NCBI RefSeq assembly: GCF_025965085.1
Contig: NZ_JAOPXP010000001.1
Coordinates: 1 to 34,141, forward strand
Direction: 5' to 3'
DNA from: Marmoricola sp.
GTDB lineage: Bacteria; Actinomycetota; Actinomycetes; Propionibacteriales; Nocardioidaceae
Length of the DNA: 34,141 nt
Shown here: piece by piece, positions 1 to 7,142 of the stretch
Layout: the number at the start of each line of letters is the position of its first letter
Numbering within the stretch: position 1 is the first letter of the stretch
The notes under the pieces: model-generated
What the model was told of the DNA's origin: nothing
Seen by the model: the letters and a program-made list of their open reading frames with translations, nothing else
The model's database searches: none
Program-made: the position numbers and the translations under genes

Positions 1-1353
1 ATGGTCTCCGATGTCACCGCCGAGCGTCACGCCCAGGCCGAGCTCCGCAGGCAGGCGCTGCACGACCCCCTCACAGGTCTGCCGAACCGCGCGCTGCTCG
101 AGGACCGCCTCGCCATGGCCGCAGCCCGTCGCCAGCGCTCGCGCGACGGCTGCCTGGCCGTGCTCTTCCTGGACCTCGACAAGCTCAAGCTGGTCAACGA
201 CCACGCCGGCCACGGCGCGGGAGACGCGCTTCTGCGGGAGGTGGGCCACCGGCTGCAGTCGGTGGTTCGTGAGACCGACACCGTCGCCCGGCTCGGTGGG
301 GACGAGTTCGCTGTGATCTGCGAGGACGCAGACCCGGAGGGCGCCCTGCTGGTGGCCCGGCGGATCCAGCAGATGTTCGAGCAGCCGTTCGTCGTCCCGG
401 GACGGCCTGTTGCCGCCACGGCGAGCATCGGCGTCGCCCTGTCCCCGCCCCATCCGACCGACGAGCTGCTGCGCCTTGCCGATGCAGCGATGTACCAGGC
501 CAAGGAGAAGAGACCCGGCAGCATCGTCGTCTTCGACAGCACCATGGCCACGGCGTCGCGACGCCGCTCAGAGCTCACCTCGGCACTCTCGCAGGCCCTG
601 GCGTGTGACGAGACGGCCCTGCACTACCAGCCGATTGTCGAGCTGGGGTCGGGGGAGCTGCGCGGGGTCGAGGCGCTGTTCCGCTGGACGCACCCGGTCC
701 TCGGCAAGCTCCCGGCGCTCGACGTCATGGACGCCGCGCACACGGCCGGGCTCGAGGTGGAGCTGGACCGGCGGGTCCTTCACTCGGCGTGTGCCCAGAT
801 GAGCCGGCTGCTGGGGGACGGCGTGCTGCCGCGCGACGCGTACCTCTCGGTCAACATGAGTGCGCGCAGCGCCGCCTCGGAGGAGATCGACGTGCTGGTG
901 CCACACGTCCTGCGTGAGACCGGACTCGACCCCGCCCAGCTGGTGCTCGAGGTCACCGAGACCTCGATCATGACCGACGTCGAGCACACCATCCGCAAGC
1001 TCGGCGTCCTGTGTGCGCTAGGCGTGCAGATCGCAGTCGACGACTTCGGCACCGGCTACAGCTCGCTCGCCTACCTGCACCGGCTCCCCCTCTCCATCCT
1101 CAAGATCGACCGGTCCTTCGTGACCGGTGTGGCGGAGGACCCGGACTCCCGCGCCATCGTCAGGACGGTCCTCAGCCTGGCCGACGCCCTGGGCCTGCAC
1201 ACCGTGGCCGAGGGCATCGAGACCCCCGAGCAGGCCGACGCGCTCGCAGAGCTGGGGTGTGAGTACGGCCAGGGCTACCTGTGGAGCCCTGCTGTCTCCG
1301 CCGACGACCTCCCGGGCCTGGCCACCAGCCGGTGGCGCACCCGTGGGACCTGA
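1..1353 (+). CDS. GGDEF-EAL cyclic-di-GMP enzyme (5' partial)
   Basis: Dual-domain enzyme of cyclic-di-GMP turnover: GGDEF domains make the messenger from two GTP and EAL domains hydrolyse it. The first ~18 residues look like the end of a PAS/PAC module running into the HDPLTGLPNR start of a GGDEF domain, so the ATG at base 1 is probably internal and the gene starts upstream of the window. GGDEF is intact at residues 99-103, with an inhibitory I-site RETD at 90-93, five residues before it. The EAL domain has EAL at 224-226, the VTET motif, DDFGTG (347-352), the catalytic lysine K368 and EGIET, so both activities look possible on paper. It lies 135 bp upstream of a c-di-GMP-dependent anti-sigma gene, which suggests that it feeds or drains the pool read by that protein. 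Which activity dominates cannot be told from sequence. Confidence 0.92.
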   Translation: MVSDVTAERHAQAELRRQALHDPLTGLPNRALLEDRLAMAAARRQRSRDGCLAVLFLDLDKLKLVNDHAGHGAGDALLREVGHRLQSVVRETDTVARLGGDEFAVICEDADPEGALLVARRIQQMFEQPFVVPGRPVAATASIGVALSPPHPTDELLRLADAAMYQAKEKRPGSIVVFDSTMATASRRRSELTSALSQALACDETALHYQPIVELGSGELRGVEALFRWTHPVLGKLPALDVMDAAHTAGLEVELDRRVLHSACAQMSRLLGDGVLPRDAYLSVNMSARSAASEEIDVLVPHVLRETGLDPAQLVLEVTETSIMTDVEHTIRKLGVLCALGVQIAVDDFGTGYSSLAYLHRLPLSILKIDRSFVTGVAEDPDSRAIVRTVLSLADALGLHTVAEGIETPEQADALAELGCEYGQGYLWSPAVSADDLPGLATSRWRTRGT

Positions 1354-1488
1354 GTTCGACACCGGGACATAACGGACTCTACGATCGGGTCGAACGTTCG
1401 CCCGGACGCCTCGCCGGAACGGTCGCCAGGACCCGTGCGTGCATGGATGGCGGACGGACGAGCACCCTCGACCACGCACGAGGAGCAC

Positions 1489-1992
1489 ATGTCACCCCAT
1501 CAATCATCCCCCTCTGGCCCGCCGAATCCCGTGTCCCTCCCCGCGCTGAGCCTCAGCGACCTGCGCGCCTACCGCGACACCCTGCGAGCCGAGGCCGACC
1601 GGGTGTCCTACTGGCGGCGGGTGACGCACGGGCGGATCGACGTGCTGACCGCTCGCTCCGAGGCCGGCTCACCCCTGAGCCACGAGCAGCTGGCTCGTGC
1701 CCTCGCTGACACCGGATCGGGACAGAGGCGCCGAGGGCTGCTGTCCATCGAGGCGGCCGATCCCCTGCCGGACCTTCCCGTCCTCGACGACCTGTGGTCC
1801 GCAGCGATGGACGCGGATGACGAGCGGGCGCTGGACGACTCGCTGCGCAGCCTGAGGCTGGCGGAGCGACAGCTCAACGAGTACCGCGATGCCTTGCACC
1901 GCCGTGTCGACGCGGCCACGACCGAGCTCCTGGAGAGGTACCGCGCAGACCCCGCCCGGGCCCTCGACCTGTTGGACAGATCCAGCCGATGA
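1489..1992 (+). CDS. rsiG: RsiG-type anti-sigma factor, c-di-GMP responsive (167 aa)
   Basis: Probable anti-sigma factor that holds the WhiG-type sigma factor encoded next to it. In Streptomyces, RsiG binds WhiG when loaded with c-di-GMP, using the motif E-x3-S-x2-R-x3-Q-x3-D on each of two antiparallel helices. Both copies are visible here at exact spacing but altered: A36-S40-R43-H47-D51 in the first helix and E126-N130-R133-H137-D141 in the second. Q is replaced by H in both. The middle (~58-100) is a linker and the C-terminal helix is long and charged, as in the family. The ATG at 1489 follows AGGAG (1481-1485); a GTG 54 bp upstream lacks support. The stop overlaps the sigma gene start by 4 bp (ATGA), so the two are translationally coupled. 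A possible promoter (TTCGAC 1355-1360, TACGAT 1380-1385) precedes it, with poor spacing. Family call from motif and context; ligand binding by this variant is unproven. Confidence 0.82.
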   Translation: MSPHQSSPSGPPNPVSLPALSLSDLRAYRDTLRAEADRVSYWRRVTHGRIDVLTARSEAGSPLSHEQLARALADTGSGQRRRGLLSIEAADPLPDLPVLDDLWSAAMDADDERALDDSLRSLRLAERQLNEYRDALHRRVDAATTELLERYRADPARALDLLDRSSR

Positions 1993-2705
1993 TCGACGTC
2001 GACACCGCCTGGCAGCAGTACGCCGAGACCCGGGACCCCGAGGCCCGCAACCGCCTCGTCGTGCAGTACGCCCCTCTGGTGAAGTACGTCGTGGGCCGGC
2101 TCCGGGGACGGCTGCCCGAGCACGTGGACCAGGATGACCTGCTCTCGGAGGGGATCCTCGGGCTCGTCGCCGCCGTCGAACGCTTCGACCCGTCTCGGGA
2201 CGTGCAGTTCCAGACGTTCGCGATCCCGCGCATCCAGGGGGCGGTCCTGGACAGCCTGCGCGCGTCGGACTGGCTGCCCAGGCGCGTGCGCTCGGAGGTC
2301 AAGCGCCTGCAGGAGACACGGGCGCTCCTCGAGAGCCGCACGGGTGTCGCCCCCGGCGCCGACGAGCTCGCCGCAGCGATGGGAAGCACCACGCAGCACG
2401 TGGCGCAGCTCGAGAGCGCTGCCGTGACGGCCCGTCTCGGGAGCCTCGAGGAGCTCGACGCCACCTACGAGCGCGCGTTCGCGCTCTCCGACGCCGACCA
2501 CGTCGACGACGAGGCCGCGGACGCCCTGGTCAGTGCGATCCGGGGGCTGGGCGAGCGGGACCAGATCATTCTGGCGCTGTACTACTTCGAGCAGCTGACC
2601 CTGGCCGAGATCGGCTCGGTCCTCGGCGTGACCGAGTCGAGGGTCAGCCAGCTGCGCAGCAAGGCCACGCAGGCGCTGCGCGGGCGGTTCACGACTTCTC
2701 GCTGA
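1989..2705 (+). CDS. whiG: WhiG/FliA-family RNA polymerase sigma factor (238 aa)
   Basis: Alternative sigma-28-type sigma factor. Region 2 is clear (LVKYVVGRL, then DLLSEGILGLVAAVERFDP and FQTFAIPRIQGAVLDSLR), followed by the DWLPR signature that marks WhiG/FliA proteins at the start of region 3. Region 4 near the C-terminus has the helix-turn-helix LTLAEIGSVLGVTESRVSQL. Length is normal for the family, with no region 1.1. In Streptomyces WhiG drives sporulation genes; in motile bacteria the relative FliA drives flagellar genes. Nothing else in the window belongs to either pathway, so the targets are elsewhere. The start overlaps the rsiG stop by 4 bp, fitting co-synthesis with its inhibitor. 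No strong terminator is visible in the 27 bp before the convergent AraC-type gene. Confidence 0.93.
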   Translation: MIDVDTAWQQYAETRDPEARNRLVVQYAPLVKYVVGRLRGRLPEHVDQDDLLSEGILGLVAAVERFDPSRDVQFQTFAIPRIQGAVLDSLRASDWLPRRVRSEVKRLQETRALLESRTGVAPGADELAAAMGSTTQHVAQLESAAVTARLGSLEELDATYERAFALSDADHVDDEAADALVSAIRGLGERDQIILALYYFEQLTLAEIGSVLGVTESRVSQLRSKATQALRGRFTTSR

Positions 2706-2732
2706 GTCGGGTGGTCGCCCCGCCGACGTCCC

Positions 2733-3707
2733 TCAGGCCGGGGGGCGCCGCAACGTCTCCGAGGGCATCTCACCGAAGGCTCTTCGGTAGCTCGCGGCGA
2801 ACCGGCCCATGTGGAGCAGCCCGAGGCCGAGGGCCACGGCCGCCACGGTGGTCGACTCGGGAGTGGCCTGCTCGAGGACGCGATGGGCCCGGCGCAGCCT
2901 GACCAGCCGCAGGTACGCCAGCGGGGACATGCCGAGGTCTCGTTTGAAGCCCTCCTGGAGGGCACGCACGCTGAGGTGCACCTCAGCGGACAGGCCCACA
3001 GTCGTCCAGGGCTCAGCCGGCCTGTCCTCCAGTAGCTCGACGGCACGCCTGACCGCCGGGCCGGGTGCGCGGGGCGTGGGTCGGGTCGCGGCGTCGCGGT
3101 AGTTGTGCGGCTGCGCGAGCAGCAGGGCGTCCAGCACCACCCCCTCCAGGTGGTGGCCGGCACCCTGGTGACCAGCAAGGCCGGACGGGTGCTCGAGCTC
3201 GTCCGCGACCAGGTCCAGCACCGACCTCCACCGCCGCCCCACGTCGCCGGGCACGGGGACCCCGAAGTCGAAGCGCAGCCGGCTGCGCACGGTGCGGCCC
3301 AGAAGCCGCTCGAGCTCGGCCTCCAACCTTGCTCGGGGGACCATGAGGCACAGCTGGACAGATCGTGCGGACCACGTCATCTCGGCGGGCGCGTCGGGAG
3401 AGAACACCAGCGGCTCTCCCACCGCCGTGGTGACGTCCCCATTGCTCCCCTGCCGCGACACCACGCGCCCGCACACGGGCATGTTGACATGGAAGTTCTG
3501 TGCGTCCGCGGTGGACAGGCGCACGTTGCGGCCGTAGCTCAACCGTCCGGCGTTGAGGCCGCCGAGGCGCAGGCCCGTGAGCTGCAGGTCGAGAGGATCA
3601 GGCGGCCCGGACAGGTGCAGCCGGTTGGGCAGGTAGAAGTCCGAGACGATGTCCTCTGCCTCGTCGCGGTCCGTGGTGCGTCGGCGGGTGTACCGCGCAT
3701 CGTTCAT
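2733..3707 (-). CDS. AraC-family transcriptional regulator (324 aa)
   Basis: DNA-binding regulator with an N-terminal AraC-binding-like domain (about residues 20-200) and a C-terminal pair of helix-turn-helix motifs (about 225-320) ending in the family pattern for the second helix (LGLLHMGRFAASYRRAFGE). This layout is the type seen in regulators with AraC_binding_2-like sensor domains, often for aromatic or other small catabolic substrates, but no ligand can be named. The start ATG follows CAGGA at good distance. An 18-bp inverted repeat (TGTCCG-N6-CGGACA, 3740-3757) lies 33 bp upstream and could be an autoregulatory operator. It is convergent with the sigma-factor gene; no obvious catabolic target operon lies beside it. 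Confidence 0.88.
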   Translation of the reverse strand: MNDARYTRRRTTDRDEAEDIVSDFYLPNRLHLSGPPDPLDLQLTGLRLGGLNAGRLSYGRNVRLSTADAQNFHVNMPVCGRVVSRQGSNGDVTTAVGEPLVFSPDAPAEMTWSARSVQLCLMVPRARLEAELERLLGRTVRSRLRFDFGVPVPGDVGRRWRSVLDLVADELEHPSGLAGHQGAGHHLEGVVLDALLLAQPHNYRDAATRPTPRAPGPAVRRAVELLEDRPAEPWTTVGLSAEVHLSVRALQEGFKRDLGMSPLAYLRLVRLRRAHRVLEQATPESTTVAAVALGLGLLHMGRFAASYRRAFGEMPSETLRRPPA

Positions 3708-3739
3708 CGGCAGTCCTGCTCGTTACGGTGAGGCGCCCG

Positions 3740-3757
3740 TGTCCGACAGTCCGGACA
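3740..3757 (-). promoter_or_regulatory. Inverted repeat upstream of the AraC-type gene
   Basis: TGTCCG-N6-CGGACA is a perfect 6+6 bp inverted repeat in the 104-bp gap between the AraC-type gene start and the end of the DUF1345 gene. AraC-type proteins often bind direct or inverted half-sites, so it is a candidate operator. It could also be a short RNA hairpin from the DUF1345 transcript. Confidence 0.35.
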
Positions 3758-3811
3758 ATTGGTACACATGCGCTCACTCTAAGACTCCACCGGCGCCGAG
3801 CACGCACCCAC

Positions 3812-4471
3812 CTACTGGCCCAGGTTCGTCACCAGGTTGATCACGACGGCGACCACGCCGGTCCCGAAGACGTAGGACAAGATGGCGTGCACCAGCACCA
3901 CCCTCCGGGTGCGCGTCTGCGTGGGCTCGATCTCCGAGACGCCGAACGACATGCCGATCGTGAAGGCCTGGTAGGCGAAGTCGCTGTAGGTCGGCTCCCC
4001 CTCGTCCCCGAACGCGAAGCCGCCCAGATCTGGTTCGTCGATGTAGTACAGGCGCGCGTACTTGAGCGCGTAGACGGTGTTCACCAGCGCCCACGACACC
4101 GCCACGCTTGCCACGCTGAGCAGGACCGACGCCGCCGCGACCGGGCCGCCACCGCTCGACCGCATCAGGGCGACGACGACGGTGGCCAGGCTGGCCAGCG
4201 CCGCCAGCAGGACCCACACGTCCGTGGACCGCGACCGGCTCTCCTCCTCTGCCAGGCGCTCGGTGCCCGACTGGTCCATGCCCCAGCCGATCGACCAGAC
4301 CCACGTGACCGCGAGCGTCGCAGCCACGGTCCAGCTGACCAGGGGCAGCAGCTCCATGGACCACGACCAGCCCACGAACGCGCCGCACGCGAGACCTGCA
4401 CCGGCGCAGAGCAGCGCACGCCGGGGTGACAGGATCCGCCCCGAGGCCAGACCGGTCTGGGCGGTTGCCAT
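3812..4471 (-). CDS. DUF1345 family membrane protein (219 aa)
   Basis: Integral membrane protein of unknown function. About five hydrophobic segments are visible (roughly residues 17-35, 40-60, 80-97, 108-128 and 190-215). The family pattern is clear: the ALVNTVYALKYARLYY stretch, an acidic loop with GGFAFGDEGEPTYSDFAY, then AFTIGMSFGVSE and HAILSYVFGTG near the C-terminus. The ATG at 4471 is chosen because AAGGGGA precedes it at proper distance; the longer upstream reading is Arg/Pro-rich and not family-like. It is divergent from the FMN-reductase gene with a 103-bp gap, so the two may share a control region. No direct functional hint comes from the context. Confidence 0.85.
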   Translation of the reverse strand: MATAQTGLASGRILSPRRALLCAGAGLACGAFVGWSWSMELLPLVSWTVAATLAVTWVWSIGWGMDQSGTERLAEEESRSRSTDVWVLLAALASLATVVVALMRSSGGGPVAAASVLLSVASVAVSWALVNTVYALKYARLYYIDEPDLGGFAFGDEGEPTYSDFAYQAFTIGMSFGVSEIEPTQTRTRRVVLVHAILSYVFGTGVVAVVINLVTNLGQ

Positions 4472-4562
4472 GCGCTGTCCCCTTCGGCCGGGTGAGCGTC
4501 GTGGACCTCCGCTCGCTGCGCAGATACCCCGTTCACGGGATGCCAAGCACCGGGCCGGACGC

Positions 4563-4574
4563 CAGCATGTGGGC
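4563..4574 (+). promoter_or_regulatory. Possible leaderless promoter -10 for the FMN reductase gene
   Basis: CAGCAT (4563-4568) fits a NANNNT -10 hexamer exactly 6 nt before the ATG at 4575, and no Shine-Dalgarno sequence is visible. The same hexamer-N6-ATG layout recurs at several genes in this window. There is no 7-N4-7 direct repeat here, so it is the weakest example. Confidence 0.3.
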
Positions 4575-5147
4575 ATGGCACGGACCTACGAGGTCGGCTA
4601 CTTCGTCGGAAGCCTCTCCTCCACCTCCATCAACCGGGTCCTCTCCCGTGCGCTGATCCGGCTGGCCCCGGAGGACCTGAGGTTCACCGAGATCCCCATC
4701 GCCAACGTGCCGCTGTACAGCCCCGACTTCGACAGCGACTTCCCGGCCGAGGCAACGGCGCTCAAGGCGGCGGTCAGCCGCTCGGACGCCGTCCTGTTCG
4801 TGACGCCGGAGTACAACCGCTCGATCCCCGGGGCGCTCAAGAACGCCATCGACTGGGCATCGCGTCCGTGGGGACAGAACTCCTTCCACCACATCCCCGC
4901 CGGGGTCATCGGGGCCTCCATCGGCGCGATCGGCACCGCAATGGCGCAGCAGAGCCTGCGGGCGGTGCTGAGCTTCTGCAACGCGCGGCAGCTGACCTCG
5001 CCGGAGGCCTACATCCACTACTCCCCCGAGGTGTTCGCCAGCGACGGCGAGGTGACCGACGAGAACACGGCAGCGTTCCTCCGCGACTACATGGCGGAGT
5101 TCCGGGACCACGTGGAACGCGTCTTGACCGTCCTCCCCCGCGCCTGA
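4575..5147 (+). CDS. NADPH-dependent FMN reductase family protein (190 aa)
   Basis: Small soluble flavodoxin-fold oxidoreductase of the NAD(P)H-dependent FMN reductase/azoreductase family. The N-terminal GSLSSTSINR loop is the phosphate-binding loop for FMN, and the second family motif is VTPEYNRSIPGALKNAIDW at about residues 77-95. Length is typical. Likely substrates are free flavins, quinones or azo/nitro compounds, with a general detoxifying or redox role; the exact one cannot be read. The ATG at 4575 is chosen because the family N-terminus begins directly with a beta strand (YEVGYFVGSL); the long upstream in-frame extension is antisense to DUF1345. It stands alone between a divergent membrane-protein gene and a separately promoted flippase gene. 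Confidence 0.9.
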   Translation: MARTYEVGYFVGSLSSTSINRVLSRALIRLAPEDLRFTEIPIANVPLYSPDFDSDFPAEATALKAAVSRSDAVLFVTPEYNRSIPGALKNAIDWASRPWGQNSFHHIPAGVIGASIGAIGTAMAQQSLRAVLSFCNARQLTSPEAYIHYSPEVFASDGEVTDENTAAFLRDYMAEFRDHVERVLTVLPRA

Positions 5148-5173
5148 CGCGGCGGGCCTCCGCCTCGACGCAA

Positions 5174-5191
5174 GTCAGGTTGTAGTCAGGT
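5174..5191 (+). promoter_or_regulatory. 7-N4-7 direct-repeat box (GTCAGGT type) upstream of the flippase gene
   Basis: GTCAGGT (5174-5180) and GTCAGGT (5185-5191) are perfect copies 11 bp apart, the layout bound by OmpR/PhoP-type regulators. Unlike most other boxes here it lies 58 nt before the ATG, so this mRNA would have a leader; a start near 5213 would fit the spacing seen elsewhere. A further short inverted repeat (CAACC/GGTTG) follows at once. Confidence 0.6.
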
Positions 5192-5249
5192 CAACCACGG
5201 TTGAGTCCTGGTTGGCCCGCACACGCGGGCGCGCCACGGACGGAGCCCG

Positions 5250-6314
5250 ATGACCACCGCTCTGCAGCTTCCTGCACCCGGAGTGCGAGGGGAGGGTGCT
5301 GCGCGCGGGTGGACCGGCCACCTCTGGCGGCTCCTCCTCGTGGTGACCGTGGCCGGCGGCGGCCTGTGGACGGCGTGGCACGGGGTGGCGGGTGCGGCCT
5401 GGGGCGATGTCCTCACGGTTCTCCGCCAGCTCCGGCTCGGCCAGGTGGCCACCCTCACCGCCATCTGGCTGGGCGGTCTCGGGGTGTACGCCACGGTCCT
5501 CTCGGCCGCCCTGCCGGGTCTCGGCGTACGACGCGGCCTCCTGCTGAACCTGAGCGGCAGCGCGGTCGCCAACGTCATCCCGTTCGGAGGCGCCGTCGCG
5601 ACGGGACTCAACTGGCGGATGGTGAAGCGGTGGGGGCACTCCAACCTCGCGTTCGCCACGTACTGCGTCCTGACCAACATGCTGGATGTCGGCACCAAGC
5701 TCGTCCTGCCTGTGGTGGCGGTCCTGGGCCTGAGGATCGTGTCCGTGCACGTGCCCACGACCCTGTGGGTCGTCGCCGCGGTGTGTGCCGCCGTGCTGCT
5801 CGTCACCTGGGCGGCGCAGGCCCTGGTGGTCCAGCTCGTGCCGCCCGACGAGCCTGATGGTCCGACCCCACCGCCCTTTCGTGCGGAGTGGTGGCCGGCC
5901 GGCCTGCTGGCTCCCCTGCGGCAGACGGCAGTGCGCACCCGGGCGCTCCTGATCAGGCACTGGGGTCGTCTGCTGCCCGCCAGCGCGGCCTACGTGACGG
6001 CCCAGGTGATCCTGCTGGGATTCAGCCTGCGCGCCGTGGGGCTGCACGCCCCCTTGACGGTCGTGCTGATGGCCGCAGCGATCGAACGCCTCAGCAGTCT
6101 GGTGCCGTTGACGCCGGGAGGCGCCGGTGTCGCCGAGGTGGGGACCATCGCCTGGCTCGTCGCCGCGGGTCTCGACCCCGTCGAGGTGGTGGCCGGAGTG
6201 CTCGTCTACCGCTTCTTTCTCATCGCGATGGAGGTTCCTGTGGGTGGTCTGCTGCTCGGTGCATGGGCGTGGTTCCAACGTGCACCACGACAGGCGCCGG
6301 TGCCCGCGCCGTGA
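5250..6314 (+). CDS. UPF0104/LPG-synthase-TM-type flippase-like membrane protein (354 aa)
   Basis: Polytopic membrane protein resembling the transmembrane half of lysylphosphatidylglycerol synthases (YbhN/AglD-like, UPF0104). Members act as lipid flippases or lipid-modification partners; here there is no C-terminal synthase domain, so a flippase-like role is inferred. Seven or eight hydrophobic helices are visible, with family-like features: the SGSAVANVIPFGGAVATGLNWRM region at about residues 108-130 and the LTPGGAGVAEVG loop near residues 289-300. The C-terminus is short and basic. The start ATG has GGAG a few bases upstream. It is expressed from its own GTCAGGT-type box and is followed by a tandem-repeat spacer and the convergent DedA gene. 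Confidence 0.85.
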   Translation: MTTALQLPAPGVRGEGAARGWTGHLWRLLLVVTVAGGGLWTAWHGVAGAAWGDVLTVLRQLRLGQVATLTAIWLGGLGVYATVLSAALPGLGVRRGLLLNLSGSAVANVIPFGGAVATGLNWRMVKRWGHSNLAFATYCVLTNMLDVGTKLVLPVVAVLGLRIVSVHVPTTLWVVAAVCAAVLLVTWAAQALVVQLVPPDEPDGPTPPPFRAEWWPAGLLAPLRQTAVRTRALLIRHWGRLLPASAAYVTAQVILLGFSLRAVGLHAPLTVVLMAAAIERLSSLVPLTPGGAGVAEVGTIAWLVAAGLDPVEVVAGVLVYRFFLIAMEVPVGGLLLGAWAWFQRAPRQAPVPAP

Positions 6315-6324
6315 GAGAGTCCTT

Positions 6325-6365
6325 CGGCCTCGCGGCCTCGCGGCCTCGCGGCCTCGCGGCCCTCG
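6325..6365. repeat. 8-bp tandem repeat, four perfect copies plus one variant
   Basis: CGGCCTCG is repeated head-to-tail four times (6325-6356), then once with an added C (6357-6365), ending in a near-palindrome around CCTCGAGG. It occupies the 120-bp gap between the convergent flippase and DedA genes. Such arrays often vary in copy number by replication slippage; a role in transcript ends is possible but not shown. Confidence 0.85.
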
Positions 6366-6434
6366 AGGCCAGGTGCGTGGGGCTACCCGTCGTGGGACAT
6401 GCCCCGAGTGGGCTGACAGAGGCCACCCGATCGT

Positions 6435-7097
6435 TCAGCAGGCTGCCACCGAGGGGACTTCCCCGGCACCTGCGTTCGACTCTGCCGTGACCAACCGCCC
6501 CCGGCGACGACGCAGCACCTCGATGGCGGCCGGGACGACCGAGACGCCGGCGATCACGATCGTGATCAGCTCGATGTGCGCCGCCACGAACGTGATGCCA
6601 CCGAAGAAGAAGCCCACCGTGACGATGCCGACGGCCCAGACGACGGCACCCAGCAGGTTGAGGACGGTGAAGGTGCGGTGCGGCATCCTGCCGACGCCGG
6701 CCACGACCGGGACGAAGGTGCGCACGACGGGGACGAAGCGGCCCGCGATGACGGCGATCGCTCCCCGCCTGGCGAAGAACGCCCGGGCACGCTCCGCGTT
6801 CTCCTGGCGGAACAGCCGCGAGTCCGGCCTGGAGAAGATCTTCGGGCCGTAGTGCCGACCGACCAGGTAGCCGAGCTGGTCACCGGCCACGGCAGCCAGG
6901 AGGACGCCGGCGACGAGAACCCAGAACGGCAGCGCGATGACGTGGGACGCGACCAGGGCGCCTGCCAGGAACAGCAAGGAGTCCCCCGGCAGGAAGAAGC
7001 CGAGCAAGAGGCCCGTCTCCGTGAAGACCACCGCCATCACGAGGAGGAGGGCCAGCGGGCCGAGGGCATAGAGGAGCGGCGTCAGGATCGCGATCAT
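6435..7097 (-). CDS. DedA family membrane protein (220 aa)
   Basis: Inner-membrane protein of the DedA (SNARE-associated/VTT) family. Some members translocate undecaprenyl phosphate or phospholipid head groups and support envelope integrity. The family pattern is well kept: ETGLLLGFFLPGDSLLF near the start, GDQLGYLVGRHYG in the middle, the amphipathic re-entrant region with GRFVPVVRTFVPVVAGVGRM, and NLLGAVVWA. There are four to five hydrophobic segments and normal length. The start is set at the ATG at 7097: an alternative GTG at 7127 would lie inside the direct-repeat operator, while the ATG sits at the same 21-nt distance from the operator as other genes here. It fits a lipid-carrier recycling theme with the PAP2, flippase and mannosyl-carrier genes. 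Confidence 0.92.
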   Translation of the reverse strand: MIAILTPLLYALGPLALLLVMAVVFTETGLLLGFFLPGDSLLFLAGALVASHVIALPFWVLVAGVLLAAVAGDQLGYLVGRHYGPKIFSRPDSRLFRQENAERARAFFARRGAIAVIAGRFVPVVRTFVPVVAGVGRMPHRTFTVLNLLGAVVWAVGIVTVGFFFGGITFVAAHIELITIVIAGVSVVPAAIEVLRRRRGRLVTAESNAGAGEVPSVAAC

Positions 7098-7136
7098 GCC
7101 CGGACCGTAGGTCTGCCGACCTGACACGCACCTGAT
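7098..7136 (-). promoter_or_regulatory. GTCAGGT-type box and leaderless -10 for dedA
   Basis: On the minus strand, ATCAGGT (7136-7130) and GTCAGGT (7125-7119) are 11 bp apart. The second copy ends 21 nt before the ATG at 7097, and TACGGT (7109-7104), a TANNNT -10 match, lies exactly 6 nt before the ATG. No Shine-Dalgarno is present, so a leaderless transcript is inferred. This geometry decides the start codon. Confidence 0.65.
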
Positions 7137-7142
7137 CGTTGA

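Noticed and set aside
1391-1398. GAACGTTC palindrome resembling a LexA/SOS box
   Set aside because: The actinobacterial SOS box needs GAAC-N4-GTTC; here there is no spacer, and the downstream genes are not SOS genes.
2706-2732. Terminator between whiG and the AraC-type gene
   Set aside because: No inverted repeat of useful length was found in the 27-bp gap.
6325-6365. Tandem repeat as a CRISPR array
   Set aside because: The units are 8 bp, contiguous and without spacers; no cas gene is near.
7098-7127. GTG at 7127 as the dedA start
   Set aside because: It lies within the direct-repeat operator and has no ribosome site; the ATG at 7097 fits both family N-terminus and promoter spacing.
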